NCBI RefSeq assembly: GCF_002929305.1
Contig: NZ_PJIO01000003.1
Location: 431,083 to 495,082, forward strand
From: Arthrobacter sp. GMC3
GTDB lineage: Bacteria > Actinomycetota > Actinomycetes > Actinomycetales > Micrococcaceae
Reading direction: 5' to 3'
Length of the DNA stretch: 64,000 nt
Within the stretch, counting starts at the first letter, position 1, and the number at the start of each line of letters is the position of its first letter. Positions 44,685 to 53,665 of this stretch are shown here, piece after piece. The position numbers were made by a program, and so were the translations under genes. The notes beneath the pieces were generated by a model. That model saw only the letters and a program-made list of their open reading frames with translations, ran no database searches and had not been told where the DNA came from.

Positions 44685-46280
44685 TTAGTCTTCCAGGTCC
44701 ACCTCGCGGGCCATGGTGGCACCGATTTCGGCCTTGATGGCGTCGAGCACCGTCTGCGGGACGGAACTGTCCACGGTCAGCAGGGACAGGGCCTGGCCAC
44801 CTTCGCTGTTGCGGGCCACCTGCATGCCGGCGATGTTGATGCCGTTCTCGCCGAGCAGGCGTCCCAAGGTGCCGATGACGCCGGGGCGGTCGGCGTAGGA
44901 GATGACCAGGAGGTGGTCGCTCATGGGGATTTCCAGGTCGTAGCCGTTGACGGAAACGATCTTTTCGATCTGCTTGGGACCGGTCAGGGTGCCCGAGACG
45001 GAGATCTGGGAATCATCCGAGAGTGCGCCGCGAATGGTCAGCACGTTGCGGTAGTCGGCGGACTCCAGCGTGGTGATCAGGCGGGTGTTAATGCCGCGCT
45101 GCTCGGCCAGGATGGGAGCGTTGACGTAGGAAACCTGCTCCGAGACGACGTCCTTGAACACACCCTTGAGCGCCGAGAGTTCCAGGGCCTTGACATCGAG
45201 CGCAGCAATTTCCCCGGCTACCTCGACGTCGATCTGGGTGACGGATGCGTGGGTCAGTGCGGTGAAGATCCGGCCCAGCTTCTCGATCAGCGGGATACCG
45301 GGGCGGACCTCGGCGGCAATGACGCCACCGGCCACGTTCACGGCGTCGGGAACAAGCTCGCCGGCCAGTGCCAGTCGAACGGACTTGGCAACAGAGATGC
45401 CGGCCTTTTCCTGGGCCTCGTCCGTGGAGGCGCCCAGGTGCGGGGTGGCAATGACGTTATCCAGGCCCAGGAAGTCAACATCCGTGGCGGGTTCCTTGAC
45501 GAAAACGTCGATGCCGGCGCCGGCGATTTCGCCTTCGCGCAGCGCAATGTTCAATGCGGCTTCGTCAATGAGGCCACCGCGGGCCACGTTGATGACGTAG
45601 GCGGTCTTCTTCATCTTCTTCAACGCCTCGGTGCCGATCATGCCCAGAGTCTCGGGCGTGCGCGGCATGTGGATGGTGACGAAGTCGGCCTGCTCCAGCA
45701 GCTCATCAAGTGTCATCAGCTGCACGCCGAGCTGGGCGGCACGGGCCGAGGTGACGTAGGGGTCGTAGGCGATGACCTCCATGCCGAAGGCCTTGGCACG
45801 CTCGGTGATCAGGGCGCCGATGCGTCCCAGGCCGATGATGCCCAGCTTCTTTTCCAGCAGTTCGGTACCCGTGTACTTGGAGCGCTTCCACTCGCCGTTC
45901 TTCAGCGCCGTGCTGGCGGCCGGGATATGGCGGGCCAGGGAGAGGATGTGCCCGATGGTCAGTTCGGCGGCGGAGACAATGTTCGACGTCGGCGCGTTGA
46001 CCACCATGACGCCTGCCTGCGTTGCGGCCTTGATGTCCACGTTGTCCAGCCCCACACCGGCACGTGCAATAACCTTCAGGTTCTTCGCGACAGCGATCGC
46101 CTCAGCATCGACCAAGGTGGCGGAGCGGACCAGGATCGCGTCAACGTCGACGATGGCCGAAAGCAGTGCGGAACGGTCGGCACCATCGGTATGGCGGATC
46201 TCAAAATCGGGGCCAAGTGCCTCGATCGTGGCGGGTGAAAGTTCCTCAGCGAGGAGTACTACTGGCTTGGTGGCTGTCAC
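44685..46280 (-). CDS. serA: D-3-phosphoglycerate dehydrogenase
   Basis: 531 residues from the GTG at 46280, with AAAGAGG upstream; this length is normal for the long actinobacterial SerA. The Rossmann signature GLGRIGALI lies near residue 150, and the 2-hydroxyacid dehydrogenase motif with catalytic Glu and His (TPHLGASTDEAQEKA) near 280-300. An intervening (ASB) domain and a C-terminal ACT domain (DRPGVIGTLGRLLGENGINIAG) follow; in M. tuberculosis these mediate serine inhibition. First step of phosphorylated serine synthesis. Confidence 0.96.
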   Translation of the reverse strand: MTATKPVVLLAEELSPATIEALGPDFEIRHTDGADRSALLSAIVDVDAILVRSATLVDAEAIAVAKNLKVIARAGVGLDNVDIKAATQAGVMVVNAPTSNIVSAAELTIGHILSLARHIPAASTALKNGEWKRSKYTGTELLEKKLGIIGLGRIGALITERAKAFGMEVIAYDPYVTSARAAQLGVQLMTLDELLEQADFVTIHMPRTPETLGMIGTEALKKMKKTAYVINVARGGLIDEAALNIALREGEIAGAGIDVFVKEPATDVDFLGLDNVIATPHLGASTDEAQEKAGISVAKSVRLALAGELVPDAVNVAGGVIAAEVRPGIPLIEKLGRIFTALTHASVTQIDVEVAGEIAALDVKALELSALKGVFKDVVSEQVSYVNAPILAEQRGINTRLITTLESADYRNVLTIRGALSDDSQISVSGTLTGPKQIEKIVSVNGYDLEIPMSDHLLVISYADRPGVIGTLGRLLGENGINIAGMQVARNSEGGQALSLLTVDSSVPQTVLDAIKAEIGATMAREVDLED

Positions 46281-46359
46281 CGGTGACCTCTTTAGCTTTC
46301 GTGTGTGTTCTGGTGGGGATTTTGGTGATGGTTCTTTGGTTGAAAATTTCAACAAAAAA

Positions 46360-46388
46360 GCCGGACTCCAGTTTAGGTGGAGCCCGGC
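46360..46388 (-). terminator. Intrinsic terminator downstream of ilvC
   Basis: GCCGGACTCCA and TGGAGCCCGGC pair with one mismatch around a 7-base loop, followed on the minus strand by TTTTTTGTT. It lies about 190 bases after ilvC and 80 bases before the serA start, separating the two units. Confidence 0.8.
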
Positions 46389-46522
46389 TTCCTTGCCGTA
46401 ACAATCAGGCATTGCAGCGACGCAAGCGACGTGCGTCACATAGGCCTGAGCCGATGGGCCCACGCGCTTATCCGGACTGTTAGCCCACGACTTACGGACG
46501 CATCCGTATTGTTGGGCCCACG

Positions 46523-46571
46523 CTTGCCAGGTTCCCGGAAAATCGCGTCAGCGATTTTTCGGGCCGGCAAG
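46523..46571 (-). terminator. Stem-loop directly after ilvC
   Basis: CTTGCC/GGCAAG enclose a longer inner helix (CCCGGAAAATCGC with GCGATTTTTCGGG), seven bases after the ilvC stop. There is no T-run; it may protect the ilvBNC mRNA 3' end. Confidence 0.5.
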
Positions 46572-46577
46572 TGGGGA

Positions 46578-47648
<1,071 letters not shown>

Positions 47649-47682
47649 TCAGTTTGTGTGGGGCCGCGGGGCCCCGCAGGCG

Positions 47683-48195
47683 CTAGGAAGCGCGCAGTGC
47701 CCGGTCGCTCATGGAACGGGATCCCCGTCCAATAGCCAAGGTGCCGGATTGCACGATCTCGCGAATGCCGAAGGGCTCCAGCACGTTGAGCAGTGCTGTG
47801 AGCTTGTCCGGGTGACCGGTGGCTTCGATGATCAACGAGTCTGTGGACACGTCAACCACTGAGGCGCGGAAGAGATCTGCAGCTTGGGTGACCTGCAGTC
47901 TCGTTGCGGCATCCGCACGTACCTTGACCAGGATGTGGTCCCGTTGCACGGAATTATCTGAAACAAGTTCAACAATCTTGATGACATTGACTAGTTTATT
48001 CAGCTGTTTGGTGACCTGTTCAATCAGGTCACCTTTGGCGTCGACCACCACGGTCATCCGGGATACCCCGGGGACTTCTGTGGGGCCAACGGCCAAAGAA
48101 TTGATGTTGAAGGCGCGGCGGGCAAACATGCTAGCTACGCGGGTCAATACGCCGGGCTTGTCTTCAACCAGGACGGAAAGGGTATGCCGAGTCAT
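47683..48195 (-). CDS. ilvN: Acetolactate synthase small (regulatory) subunit
   Basis: 170 residues from the ATG at 48195. The N-terminal ACT domain (TLSVLVEDKPGVLTRVASMFARRAFNINSLAVG) binds valine for feedback inhibition, and the C-terminal half (IIEATGHPDKLTALLNVLEPFGIREIVQSG) activates the catalytic subunit. It starts two bases after the ilvB stop and uses an AGGA within ilvB, so the two are coupled. Confidence 0.97.
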   Translation of the reverse strand: MTRHTLSVLVEDKPGVLTRVASMFARRAFNINSLAVGPTEVPGVSRMTVVVDAKGDLIEQVTKQLNKLVNVIKIVELVSDNSVQRDHILVKVRADAATRLQVTQAADLFRASVVDVSTDSLIIEATGHPDKLTALLNVLEPFGIREIVQSGTLAIGRGSRSMSDRALRAS

Positions 48196-48197
48196 TT

Positions 48198-50078
48198 CTA
48201 GTCCTCTTCTTCCCACACCGGGGTCATATTCCTGGCTACTTGAATTTGATCATTGCTGACACCGGAGGGCACCATCGGCCACACCATGGAGTCCGGGCTG
48301 ACCACAAAGTCGATGACCACCGGGCGGTCGTTGATCGAAAGTGCCTTCTGGATGGTTGCGTCGATATCTTCCACCCGTTCGCAGCGCAAGCCAACACAGC
48401 CGTACGCGTCGGCGAGCTTGACGAAGTCGGGGATGTGAATGGTGTCGTGGCCGGTGTTCAGGTCCGTGTTGGAGTAGCGGCTTTCGTAGAACAGCGTCTG
48501 CCACTGGCGGACCATGCCCAGCGAGGAGTTGTTGATGACGGCAACCTTGATGGGAATGTTGTTAATCCGGCAGGTAGCCAGCTCCTGGTTGGTCATCTGG
48601 AAGCAGCCGTCGCCGTCGATGGCCCAGACCACGCGGTCGGGGTTGCCGACCTTGGCGCCCATGGCCGCAGGAACAGAGTATCCCATGGTGCCGGCGCCAC
48701 CGGAGTTCACCCAGGAGTGGGGGCGTTCGTACTTGATGAACTGTGCGGCCCACATCTGGTGCTGACCAACGCCAGCGACGTAAACGCCCTCGGGTCCGGT
48801 CAGTTCGCCAATGCGGGAGATGACACGCTGCGGGGACATGAGTCCGTCCTCGGGCTCGGTCCAGCCCAGGGGGTAAGTGTCACGCAGGTTGCCCAGGAAC
48901 GCCCACCAGTCACCCAAATCGGGGGTGCCATTGGCCTCAAACTCTGCTTTGACCGCGGCGGCCAGGTCCGGAATGATCTCCTTCACAGAGCCAACAATCG
49001 GCACGTCCGCGGCACGGTTCTTGGAGATTTCGGCCGGGTCGATGTCTGCGTGGATGACCTTGGCATGCGGGGCAAAGCTGCTCAGCACACCGGTAACACG
49101 GTCATCGAAGCGGGCGCCAAGTGTGATCAGCAGGTCCGATTGCTGGAGAGCGGTGACGGCGGAGACGGTTCCGTGCATGCCCGGCATGCCCACGTGCTGG
49201 GGATGTGAGTCCGGGAACGCGCCGCGGGCCATCAAGGTGGTGACCACCGGTGCGCCTGTCAGTTCGGCCAGTTCCAGAAGTTCCGCCGATGCGTGGGATT
49301 TGATGATGCCGCCACCAACATAAAGCACAGGCTTCTTGGCTTCACCGATCAGGCGGGCGGCTTCGCGCAGCTGCTTGGAATGGCCGCGGAACACGGGGCG
49401 GTAGCCGGGCAGGTCAATGACCGGCGGCCAGGAGAACGTCATGTGGCTCTGCTGGGCGTCCTTGGCAATGTCCACCAGGACAGGGCCGGGGCGACCGGTT
49501 GAGGCAAGGTGGAATGCTTCAGCCAGGACACGCGGGATGTCCTCGGGGTTCGTCACCAGGTAGGAGTGCTTGGTGATGGGCATCGTGATGCCCACAATGT
49601 CCGCTTCCTGGAACGCGTCGGTGCCAATGACACCGCTGGCAACCTGGCCGGTGATAGCAACGAGCGGGACCGAATCCATGTGGGCGTCCATGATGGGCGT
49701 AACCAGGTTCGTGGCGCCGGGGCCGGAGGTTGCAATGCAGACACCCACCTGTCCGGTCACCATGGCGTAGCCTTCGGCCGCGTGACCGGCGCCTTGTTCA
49801 TGGCGCACCAGGACGTGATTCAACGAAGAGGCCATGAGCGGATCGTAGGTTGGGAGGATGGTTCCGCCCGGAAGGCCGAAAATGTCCTTGACGCCAAGTT
49901 CTTCAAGCGAGCGGACAATGGCCTCGGAGCCGAGCATCCGTACCGGGGCCACAACATTGTTGGGGCCGACGACGGCGGATGTCGGGTTGGGGGCGACGAT
50001 GCCGGCGGCGCTGTGGCCGCCTTGTCCGGCGGACTTGTTGGCCATCAGCGCAGGGCTGGCGGGCGATCCTTTACTCAT
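48198..50078 (-). CDS. ilvB: Acetolactate synthase large (catalytic) subunit
   Basis: 626 residues from the ATG at 50078, preceded by AAAGGAAG; an ATG eight codons earlier (50102) has a weaker ribosome site. The thiamine-diphosphate Glu is in [15 protein letters not shown], the ThDP/Mg2+ motif is [14 protein letters not shown]...[12 protein letters not shown], and an FAD-binding middle domain lies between. It condenses two pyruvates, or pyruvate with 2-oxobutyrate. A polar leader of about 45 residues precedes the fold. Expression should be governed by the attenuator at 50186-50328. Confidence 0.97.
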   Translation of the reverse strand: MSKGSPASPALMANKSAGQGGHSAAGIVAPNPTSAVVGPNNVVAPVRMLGSEAIVRSLEELGVKDIFGLPGGTILPTYDPLMASSLNHVLVRHEQGAGHAAEGYAMVTGQVGVCIATSGPGATNLVTPIMDAHMDSVPLVAITGQVASGVIGTDAFQEADIVGITMPITKHSYLVTNPEDIPRVLAEAFHLASTGRPGPVLVDIAKDAQQSHMTFSWPPVIDLPGYRPVFRGHSKQLREAARLIGEAKKPVLYVGGGIIKSHASAELLELAELTGAPVVTTLMARGAFPDSHPQHVGMPGMHGTVSAVTALQQSDLLITLGARFDDRVTGVLSSFAPHAKVIHADIDPAEISKNRAADVPIVGSVKEIIPDLAAAVKAEFEANGTPDLGDWWAFLGNLRDTYPLGWTEPEDGLMSPQRVISRIGELTGPEGVYVAGVGQHQMWAAQFIKYERPHSWVNSGGAGTMGYSVPAAMGAKVGNPDRVVWAIDGDGCFQMTNQELATCRINNIPIKVAVINNSSLGMVRQWQTLFYESRYSNTDLNTGHDTIHIPDFVKLADAYGCVGLRCERVEDIDATIQKALSINDRPVVIDFVVSPDSMVWPMVPSGVSNDQIQVARNMTPVWEEED

Positions 50079-50185
50079 CGGTTCTTCCTTTGGGGAACTC
50101 ATGCTCTTGGTATTTCTCTAAAGGTTGCGTTCATTTTGGTAGGTCACGCAGGTGTACGAGTTGCCGCTGGTGGTGGGAACAAAAA

Positions 50186-50220
50186 AACCCCTCAGCCACG
50201 AAGGCTCTCATCGAGGGGTT
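50186..50220 (-). terminator. ilvB attenuator terminator
   Basis: AACCCCTC and GAGGGGTT form the outer stem and AGCC/GGCT an inner one, followed on the minus strand by a run of seven T. It lies between the leader peptide and ilvB, 108 bases before the start codon used here. This is a textbook intrinsic terminator at the attenuation position. Confidence 0.9.
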
Positions 50221-50295
50221 GGCACGTGAAGCTGACGTTCTCTTCTTGGGTGTCAGAAGGGTCTTGACCTTGGTGTGGTCACTTTGCGTCACGCG

Positions 50296-50328
50296 CTAGC
50301 TAATGACGACTACGAGCTTCAGTTGCAT
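50296..50328 (-). CDS. ilvB leader peptide MQLKLVVVIS
   Basis: A 10-residue frame, ATG to TAG, reads Met-Gln-Leu-Lys-Leu-Val-Val-Val-Ile-Ser: six of ten residues are Leu, Val or Ile, the end-product amino acids. GGGAG precedes the ATG by nine bases. The terminator hairpin starts about 75 bases downstream. Ribosome stalling at the Leu/Val/Ile codons during starvation would favour an antiterminator and expression of ilvBNC. Confidence 0.88.
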   Translation of the reverse strand: MQLKLVVVIS

Positions 50329-50519
50329 ACCTGTAATCTCCCATTTTCGGCTCGGGAGTGTCAAACAGCCTCGCCGCATGTCTCACTATGTGGACTTGAT
50401 GTCCACCCTGTGGTCATGGTGCTTGTTGACCCAACAGCACAAGGCGGCAGGGCACCTAAAGAATGATTCCCGAGGGCCCCGCACCTTAGGCGCCCGTGCG
50501 CCGTACAAGCGGAAGGGAA
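50329..50519 (-). other. Gap between ilvD and the ilvB leader
   Basis: This stretch has no gene and should carry the ilvB promoter. It contains GTGGAC-N5-GTCCAC (50390-50406), an inverted repeat, next to a partial NdgR-like box. No clear -35/-10 pair is visible and no terminator for ilvD. Confidence 0.45.
50381..50395. promoter_or_regulatory. Partial NdgR-like box upstream of ilvB
   Basis: On the minus strand CACATAGTGAGAC matches 12 of 13 bases of CACATAATGAGAC in the leuC/ndgR box. Only one half-site (TGAGAC) is conserved; the other half is degenerate. Confidence 0.35.
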
Positions 50520-52295
50520 TCACCCGCAGTAGGCGCCCGTGGAGGCACTGTTGACCAGCTTGGCATATTTGGCCAAAACGCCGGTGGTGAACTTTGCCGG
50601 CAGCGGCTCCCAGCCAATCTTTCTCGAGGCAAGTTCGGCGTCATCGACCAGCAGGTCAAAAGTGCGCGCTGCGATGTCAACGCGAATCCTGTCACCGTCA
50701 CGCACGAACGCGATGGGTCCGCCGTCGACCGCTTCAGGGGCAACATGCCCAATACACAGCCCGGTGGTGCCACCGGAGAATCGGCCATCGGTGAGCAACA
50801 GAACGTCCGCACCCAGGCCCGCACCCTTGATGGCGCCGGTGATGGCGAGCATCTCGCGCATGCCCGGACCTCCCTTGGGTCCTTCGTAGCGGATCACCAC
50901 AACGTCGCCGGCATGGATCTGCCCCTTGTCCAGGGCATCCAGAGCGCCCTGCTCGCGCTCAAAGACGCGGGCCGTACCCTCGAACACGTCCAAATCGAAT
51001 CCGGCACTCTTGACTACGGCACCTTCCGGGGCCATGGAACCGTGCAAAATGGTGATGCCGCCGGTCTTGTGGATGGGGTTGTTCATGGCTCGCAGGACTT
51101 TGCCGTCGGGATCGGGCGGGTTGATCTCGGCGAGGTTCTGCGCCACGGTCTTGCCAGTGACGGTCAGGCAGTCGCCGTGGATGAGGCCGGCGTCGAGCAG
51201 GGCCTTCATGATGACAGGAACGCCGCCAATCTTGTCCACGTCGAACATGACGTAGCGGCCAAAGGGCTTCAAGTCGCCCAGATGCGGAACTTTGTCGCCA
51301 ATGCGGTTGAAGTCATCCAGGGTCAGCTCAACATTGGCCTCGCGGGCAATGGCGAGCAGGTGGAGCACTGCGTTGGTCGAACCACCAAAAGCCATGGTGA
51401 CGGCGATGGCGTTCTCGAAGGCTTTCTTCGTCATGATGTCGCGGGCTCGGATGCCCTCCCGCAAAAGATTGACCACCGCCTCACCGGACTTGCGGGCAAA
51501 CATGTCACGACGCCGGTCGGCGCTGGGCGGGGCAGCGGAGCCCGGGAGTGACATCCCCAGTGCCTCGCCGATGCAGGCCATGGTGTTGGCCGTGTACATG
51601 CCACCGCAGGCACCTTCGCCGGGGCAGATGGCCCGCTCAATGGAGTCGAGGTCTTTCAGGCTCATTTTGCCGGCGGCGCAGGCACCCACGGCCTCGAAGG
51701 CGTCAATCAGGGTGACCTCCTTCTCGGTGCCGTCCTCCAGCTTGGCAAAGCCGGGCATGATGGAGCCGGCATAGAGGAACACGCTGGCCAGATTCAGCCG
51801 GGCCGCGGCCATTAACATGCCAGGCAGGGACTTGTCGCATCCTGCAAGCAACACGGAGCCGTCAAGGCGTTCGGCCATCATGACGGTTTCCACAGAGTCG
51901 GCAATGACCTCGCGGGAAACAAGTGAGAAGTGCATTCCTTCGTGCCCCATGGAGATGCCATCCGAGACGGAGATGGTGCCAAACTGCATGGGAAATCCGC
52001 CCGCAGCGAAGACGCCTTCCTTGGAACCTTGCGCCAGCCGGTTCAGGGAGAGATTGCACGGGGTGATTTCATTCCATGAGCTGGCCACGCCAATCTGGGG
52101 CTTGGCAAAGTCGTCATCCCCCATGCCTACCGCACGGAACATGCCGCGCGACGGGGCGGCATGAATGCCATCGGTGACCACACGGCTCCGGGGTTTAATG
52201 TCCGGCAATCCATCCGCAGTACGCACCACCTCGTCCCCCTGGTTTAGCGCGACGGTGCCCTCACCCTGGTCTCCTGCATTGATCTCCACGCTCAT
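50520..52295 (-). CDS. ilvD: Dihydroxy-acid dehydratase
   Basis: 591 residues, IlvD/Edd family. The Fe-S cluster Cys residues are in [14 protein letters not shown] (about residue 150), [15 protein letters not shown] GACAAGKM and [46 protein letters not shown] is the family N-terminal signature. It dehydrates dihydroxy-isovalerate and dihydroxy-methylvalerate to the 2-oxo acids used by IlvE. It lies upstream of ilvBNC on the same strand, but the attenuated leader between them makes the units separable. Confidence 0.97.
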   Translation of the reverse strand: MSVEINAGDQGEGTVALNQGDEVVRTADGLPDIKPRSRVVTDGIHAAPSRGMFRAVGMGDDDFAKPQIGVASSWNEITPCNLSLNRLAQGSKEGVFAAGGFPMQFGTISVSDGISMGHEGMHFSLVSREVIADSVETVMMAERLDGSVLLAGCDKSLPGMLMAAARLNLASVFLYAGSIMPGFAKLEDGTEKEVTLIDAFEAVGACAAGKMSLKDLDSIERAICPGEGACGGMYTANTMACIGEALGMSLPGSAAPPSADRRRDMFARKSGEAVVNLLREGIRARDIMTKKAFENAIAVTMAFGGSTNAVLHLLAIAREANVELTLDDFNRIGDKVPHLGDLKPFGRYVMFDVDKIGGVPVIMKALLDAGLIHGDCLTVTGKTVAQNLAEINPPDPDGKVLRAMNNPIHKTGGITILHGSMAPEGAVVKSAGFDLDVFEGTARVFEREQGALDALDKGQIHAGDVVVIRYEGPKGGPGMREMLAITGAIKGAGLGADVLLLTDGRFSGGTTGLCIGHVAPEAVDGGPIAFVRDGDRIRVDIAARTFDLLVDDAELASRKIGWEPLPAKFTTGVLAKYAKLVNSASTGAYCG

Positions 52296-52465
52296 GGGGG
52301 CAGTCTATGACCGAAGCGTGATCCAGGCCACCATCAGGTGCGCGCAGCTTGTGAAGTGGAAAATTCCCGAATGAATCCCAGGAGGGGAAACCGCTAGATT
52401 CCGCGAATTTTGCCGTCAACAACTGTGATCCATGACGCAATTGACACCAAAAGTGGTGTTTCGAT

Positions 52466-52494
52466 TTCACACTCCGCAAAAAAACCCGTATAGT
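52466..52494 (+). promoter_or_regulatory. Promoter of the tRNA-Lys pair
   Basis: -35 TTCACA (52466-52471) and -10 TATAGT (52489-52494) with 17 bases between, each one mismatch from consensus. Transcription would start near 52501, about 55 bases before the first tRNA. Confidence 0.6.
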
Positions 52495-52555
52495 TTCATG
52501 TCGTTGCGAGGAACACTGCGGATTCATTCCAAAGCGCTTCTCAGCAGTGAAAGAT

Positions 52556-52628
52556 GCACCTCTAGCTCAATTGGCAGAGCAATTGACTCTTAATCAATGG
52601 GTTTCCGGTTCAAGTCCGGAGGGGTGCA
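52556..52628 (+). tRNA. tRNA-Lys (CTT), copy 1
   Basis: 73 bases: acceptor GCACCTC/GGGGTGC with one T-G pair, anticodon loop CTCTTAA (anticodon CTT, codon AAG), T arm TCCGG-TTCAAGT-CCGGA. CCA is not encoded. Confidence 0.96.
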
Positions 52629-52633
52629 CGGGT

Positions 52634-52679
52634 AAAACCGTTCCAACACTGGTAACATCCAGTGTTGGAACGGTTTTTT
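52634..52679 (+). terminator. Terminator between the two tRNA-Lys copies
   Basis: A 19-bp perfect stem around a 6-base loop (TAACAT) ends in a run of six or seven T. It begins five bases after copy 1, so copy 2 is reached only by readthrough or from its own promoter. Confidence 0.9.
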
Positions 52680-52698
52680 ACTGCAACGAATGAATAAT

Positions 52699-52771
52699 GC
52701 ACCTCTAGCTCAATTGGCAGAGCAATTGACTCTTAATCAATGGGTTTCCGGTTCAAGTCCGGAGGGGTGCA
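52699..52771 (+). tRNA. tRNA-Lys (CTT), copy 2
   Basis: Identical in sequence to the copy 143 bases upstream, with the same cloverleaf and CTT anticodon. It lies after a strong terminator and has its own terminator downstream. No clear private promoter is visible in the 19 bases before it. Confidence 0.96.
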
Positions 52772-52779
52772 CGGTGAAG

Positions 52780-52824
52780 AACAACCTCCGATTCGCTTAG
52801 GCGAGTCGGGGGTTGTTTTGTTTT
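52780..52824 (+). terminator. Terminator after tRNA-Lys copy 2
   Basis: AACAACCTCCGATTCGC pairs with GCGAGTCGGGGGTTGTT (one or two weak pairs) around a 4-base loop; TTGTTTTT follows. Confidence 0.88.
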
Positions 52825-52879
52825 TCCCACTATTACCCACCCCAGTACCAGCGGGTTAGCGCCCCCAAAGGAGATCACC

Positions 52880-53356
52880 ATGACCGAACGCCTTATCCCC
52901 GGCGACGCTGCCCCCGCCTTCACCCTCCTGAACGCCAGTGGCGGAACCACCTCGCTGAACGACTTTGCCGGTCAAAACGTGATTGTCTACTTTTATCCGG
53001 CGGCATCAACGCCCGGCTGCACCAAGCAGGCCTGCGACTTCCGTGACAATTTAGCCTCCCTGCAGTCCGCCGGTTACCAGGTGGTGGGTATCTCCCCCGA
53101 TCCCGTGGCCAAGCTAGCCAAGTTCGCGGCCAAGGAAGAACTTTCTTTCCCGCTCCTGGCCGATGAAGACCATGCGGTGGCTGAGCGCTATGCGGCCTGG
53201 GGTGAGAAAAAGAATTATGGCAAGACCTATCAGGGACTGATCCGATCCACCATCGTCATTGATGGCAGTGGCACAGTTTCCCTGGCCCAGTACAACGTGC
53301 GCGCCACAGGCCACGTGGCCAAGCTCCGCAGGGATCTGGGCCTGGTCTCGGCCTAG
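52880..53356 (+). CDS. bcp: Thioredoxin-dependent thiol peroxidase (Bcp/PrxQ)
   Basis: 158 residues, peroxiredoxin fold. VIVYFYPAASTPGCTKQACDFRDN carries the peroxidatic Cys (about 46) and the resolving Cys five residues later, the PrxQ/Bcp arrangement. GDAAPAFTLLNASG is the family N-terminus. It reduces hydroperoxides in the cytosol with thioredoxin. AAAGGAGATC lies just upstream of the ATG. A single-gene unit with terminators on both sides. Confidence 0.95.
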   Translation: MTERLIPGDAAPAFTLLNASGGTTSLNDFAGQNVIVYFYPAASTPGCTKQACDFRDNLASLQSAGYQVVGISPDPVAKLAKFAAKEELSFPLLADEDHAVAERYAAWGEKKNYGKTYQGLIRSTIVIDGSGTVSLAQYNVRATGHVAKLRRDLGLVSA

Positions 53357-53404
53357 CAAGTCAGCGGCCGTGATTGCCTGCCCCGCAGTATCGCCGCGCA
53401 AAAC

Positions 53405-53433
53405 AAAGGCCCCGCTGATTCAGCGGGGCCTTT
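53405..53433. terminator. Bidirectional terminator between bcp and tRNA-Leu
   Basis: AAAGGCCCCGCTGA and TCAGCGGGGCCTTT form a perfect 14-bp stem with a single-base loop, or 12 bp with a 5-base loop. TTTGTTTTG follows on the minus strand and CCTTTCATC on the plus strand. Confidence 0.85.
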
Positions 53434-53440
53434 CATCATG

Positions 53441-53522
53441 TGCGCAAGAGGGGACTTGAACCCCTACGCCCGAAGGCACAGGTACCTAAAACCTGCGTGT
53501 CTACCAATTCCACCACTCGCGC
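53441..53522 (-). tRNA. tRNA-Leu (TAG)
   Basis: 82 bases: acceptor GCGCGAG/CTTGCGC, anticodon stem CAGGT/ACCTG with loop TTTAGGT (anticodon TAG, codon CUA), and a long variable arm, TGCC-TTCG-GGCG, as expected for a class II tRNA. CCA is not encoded. Confidence 0.95.
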
Positions 53523-53665
53523 GTGATGTCCATAAGACGTGACAATACTACCTGTGATTTAGGGTGCCCGAGGACAACGACGCCGGAAGCGACGGCAAAC
53601 GCCAAGAATCAGCCACTATGATAAGTGGCTGATGGAATTCCACCACATACAAGGAGACATAACTC

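Larger units (their letters stand above)
52554..52774 (+). repeat. Direct duplication of tRNA-Lys, 78-bp units
   Basis: 52554-52631 and 52697-52774 are identical over 78 bases, which cover the tRNA and a few flanking bases. The segment between carries a terminator hairpin. A recent tandem duplication or gene conversion would explain the identity. Confidence 0.9.

Noticed and set aside
44484..46238. A 584-codon plus-strand frame antisense to serA
   Set aside because: Gly/Asp/Val-rich translation without motifs; serA on the other strand is unambiguous.
50359..50364. TTGACA on the minus strand as the -35 of ilvB
   Set aside because: The -10 position would fall on GGAGAT/GAGATT next to the leader peptide ribosome site, leaving no room for a leader; no -10-like hexamer is there.
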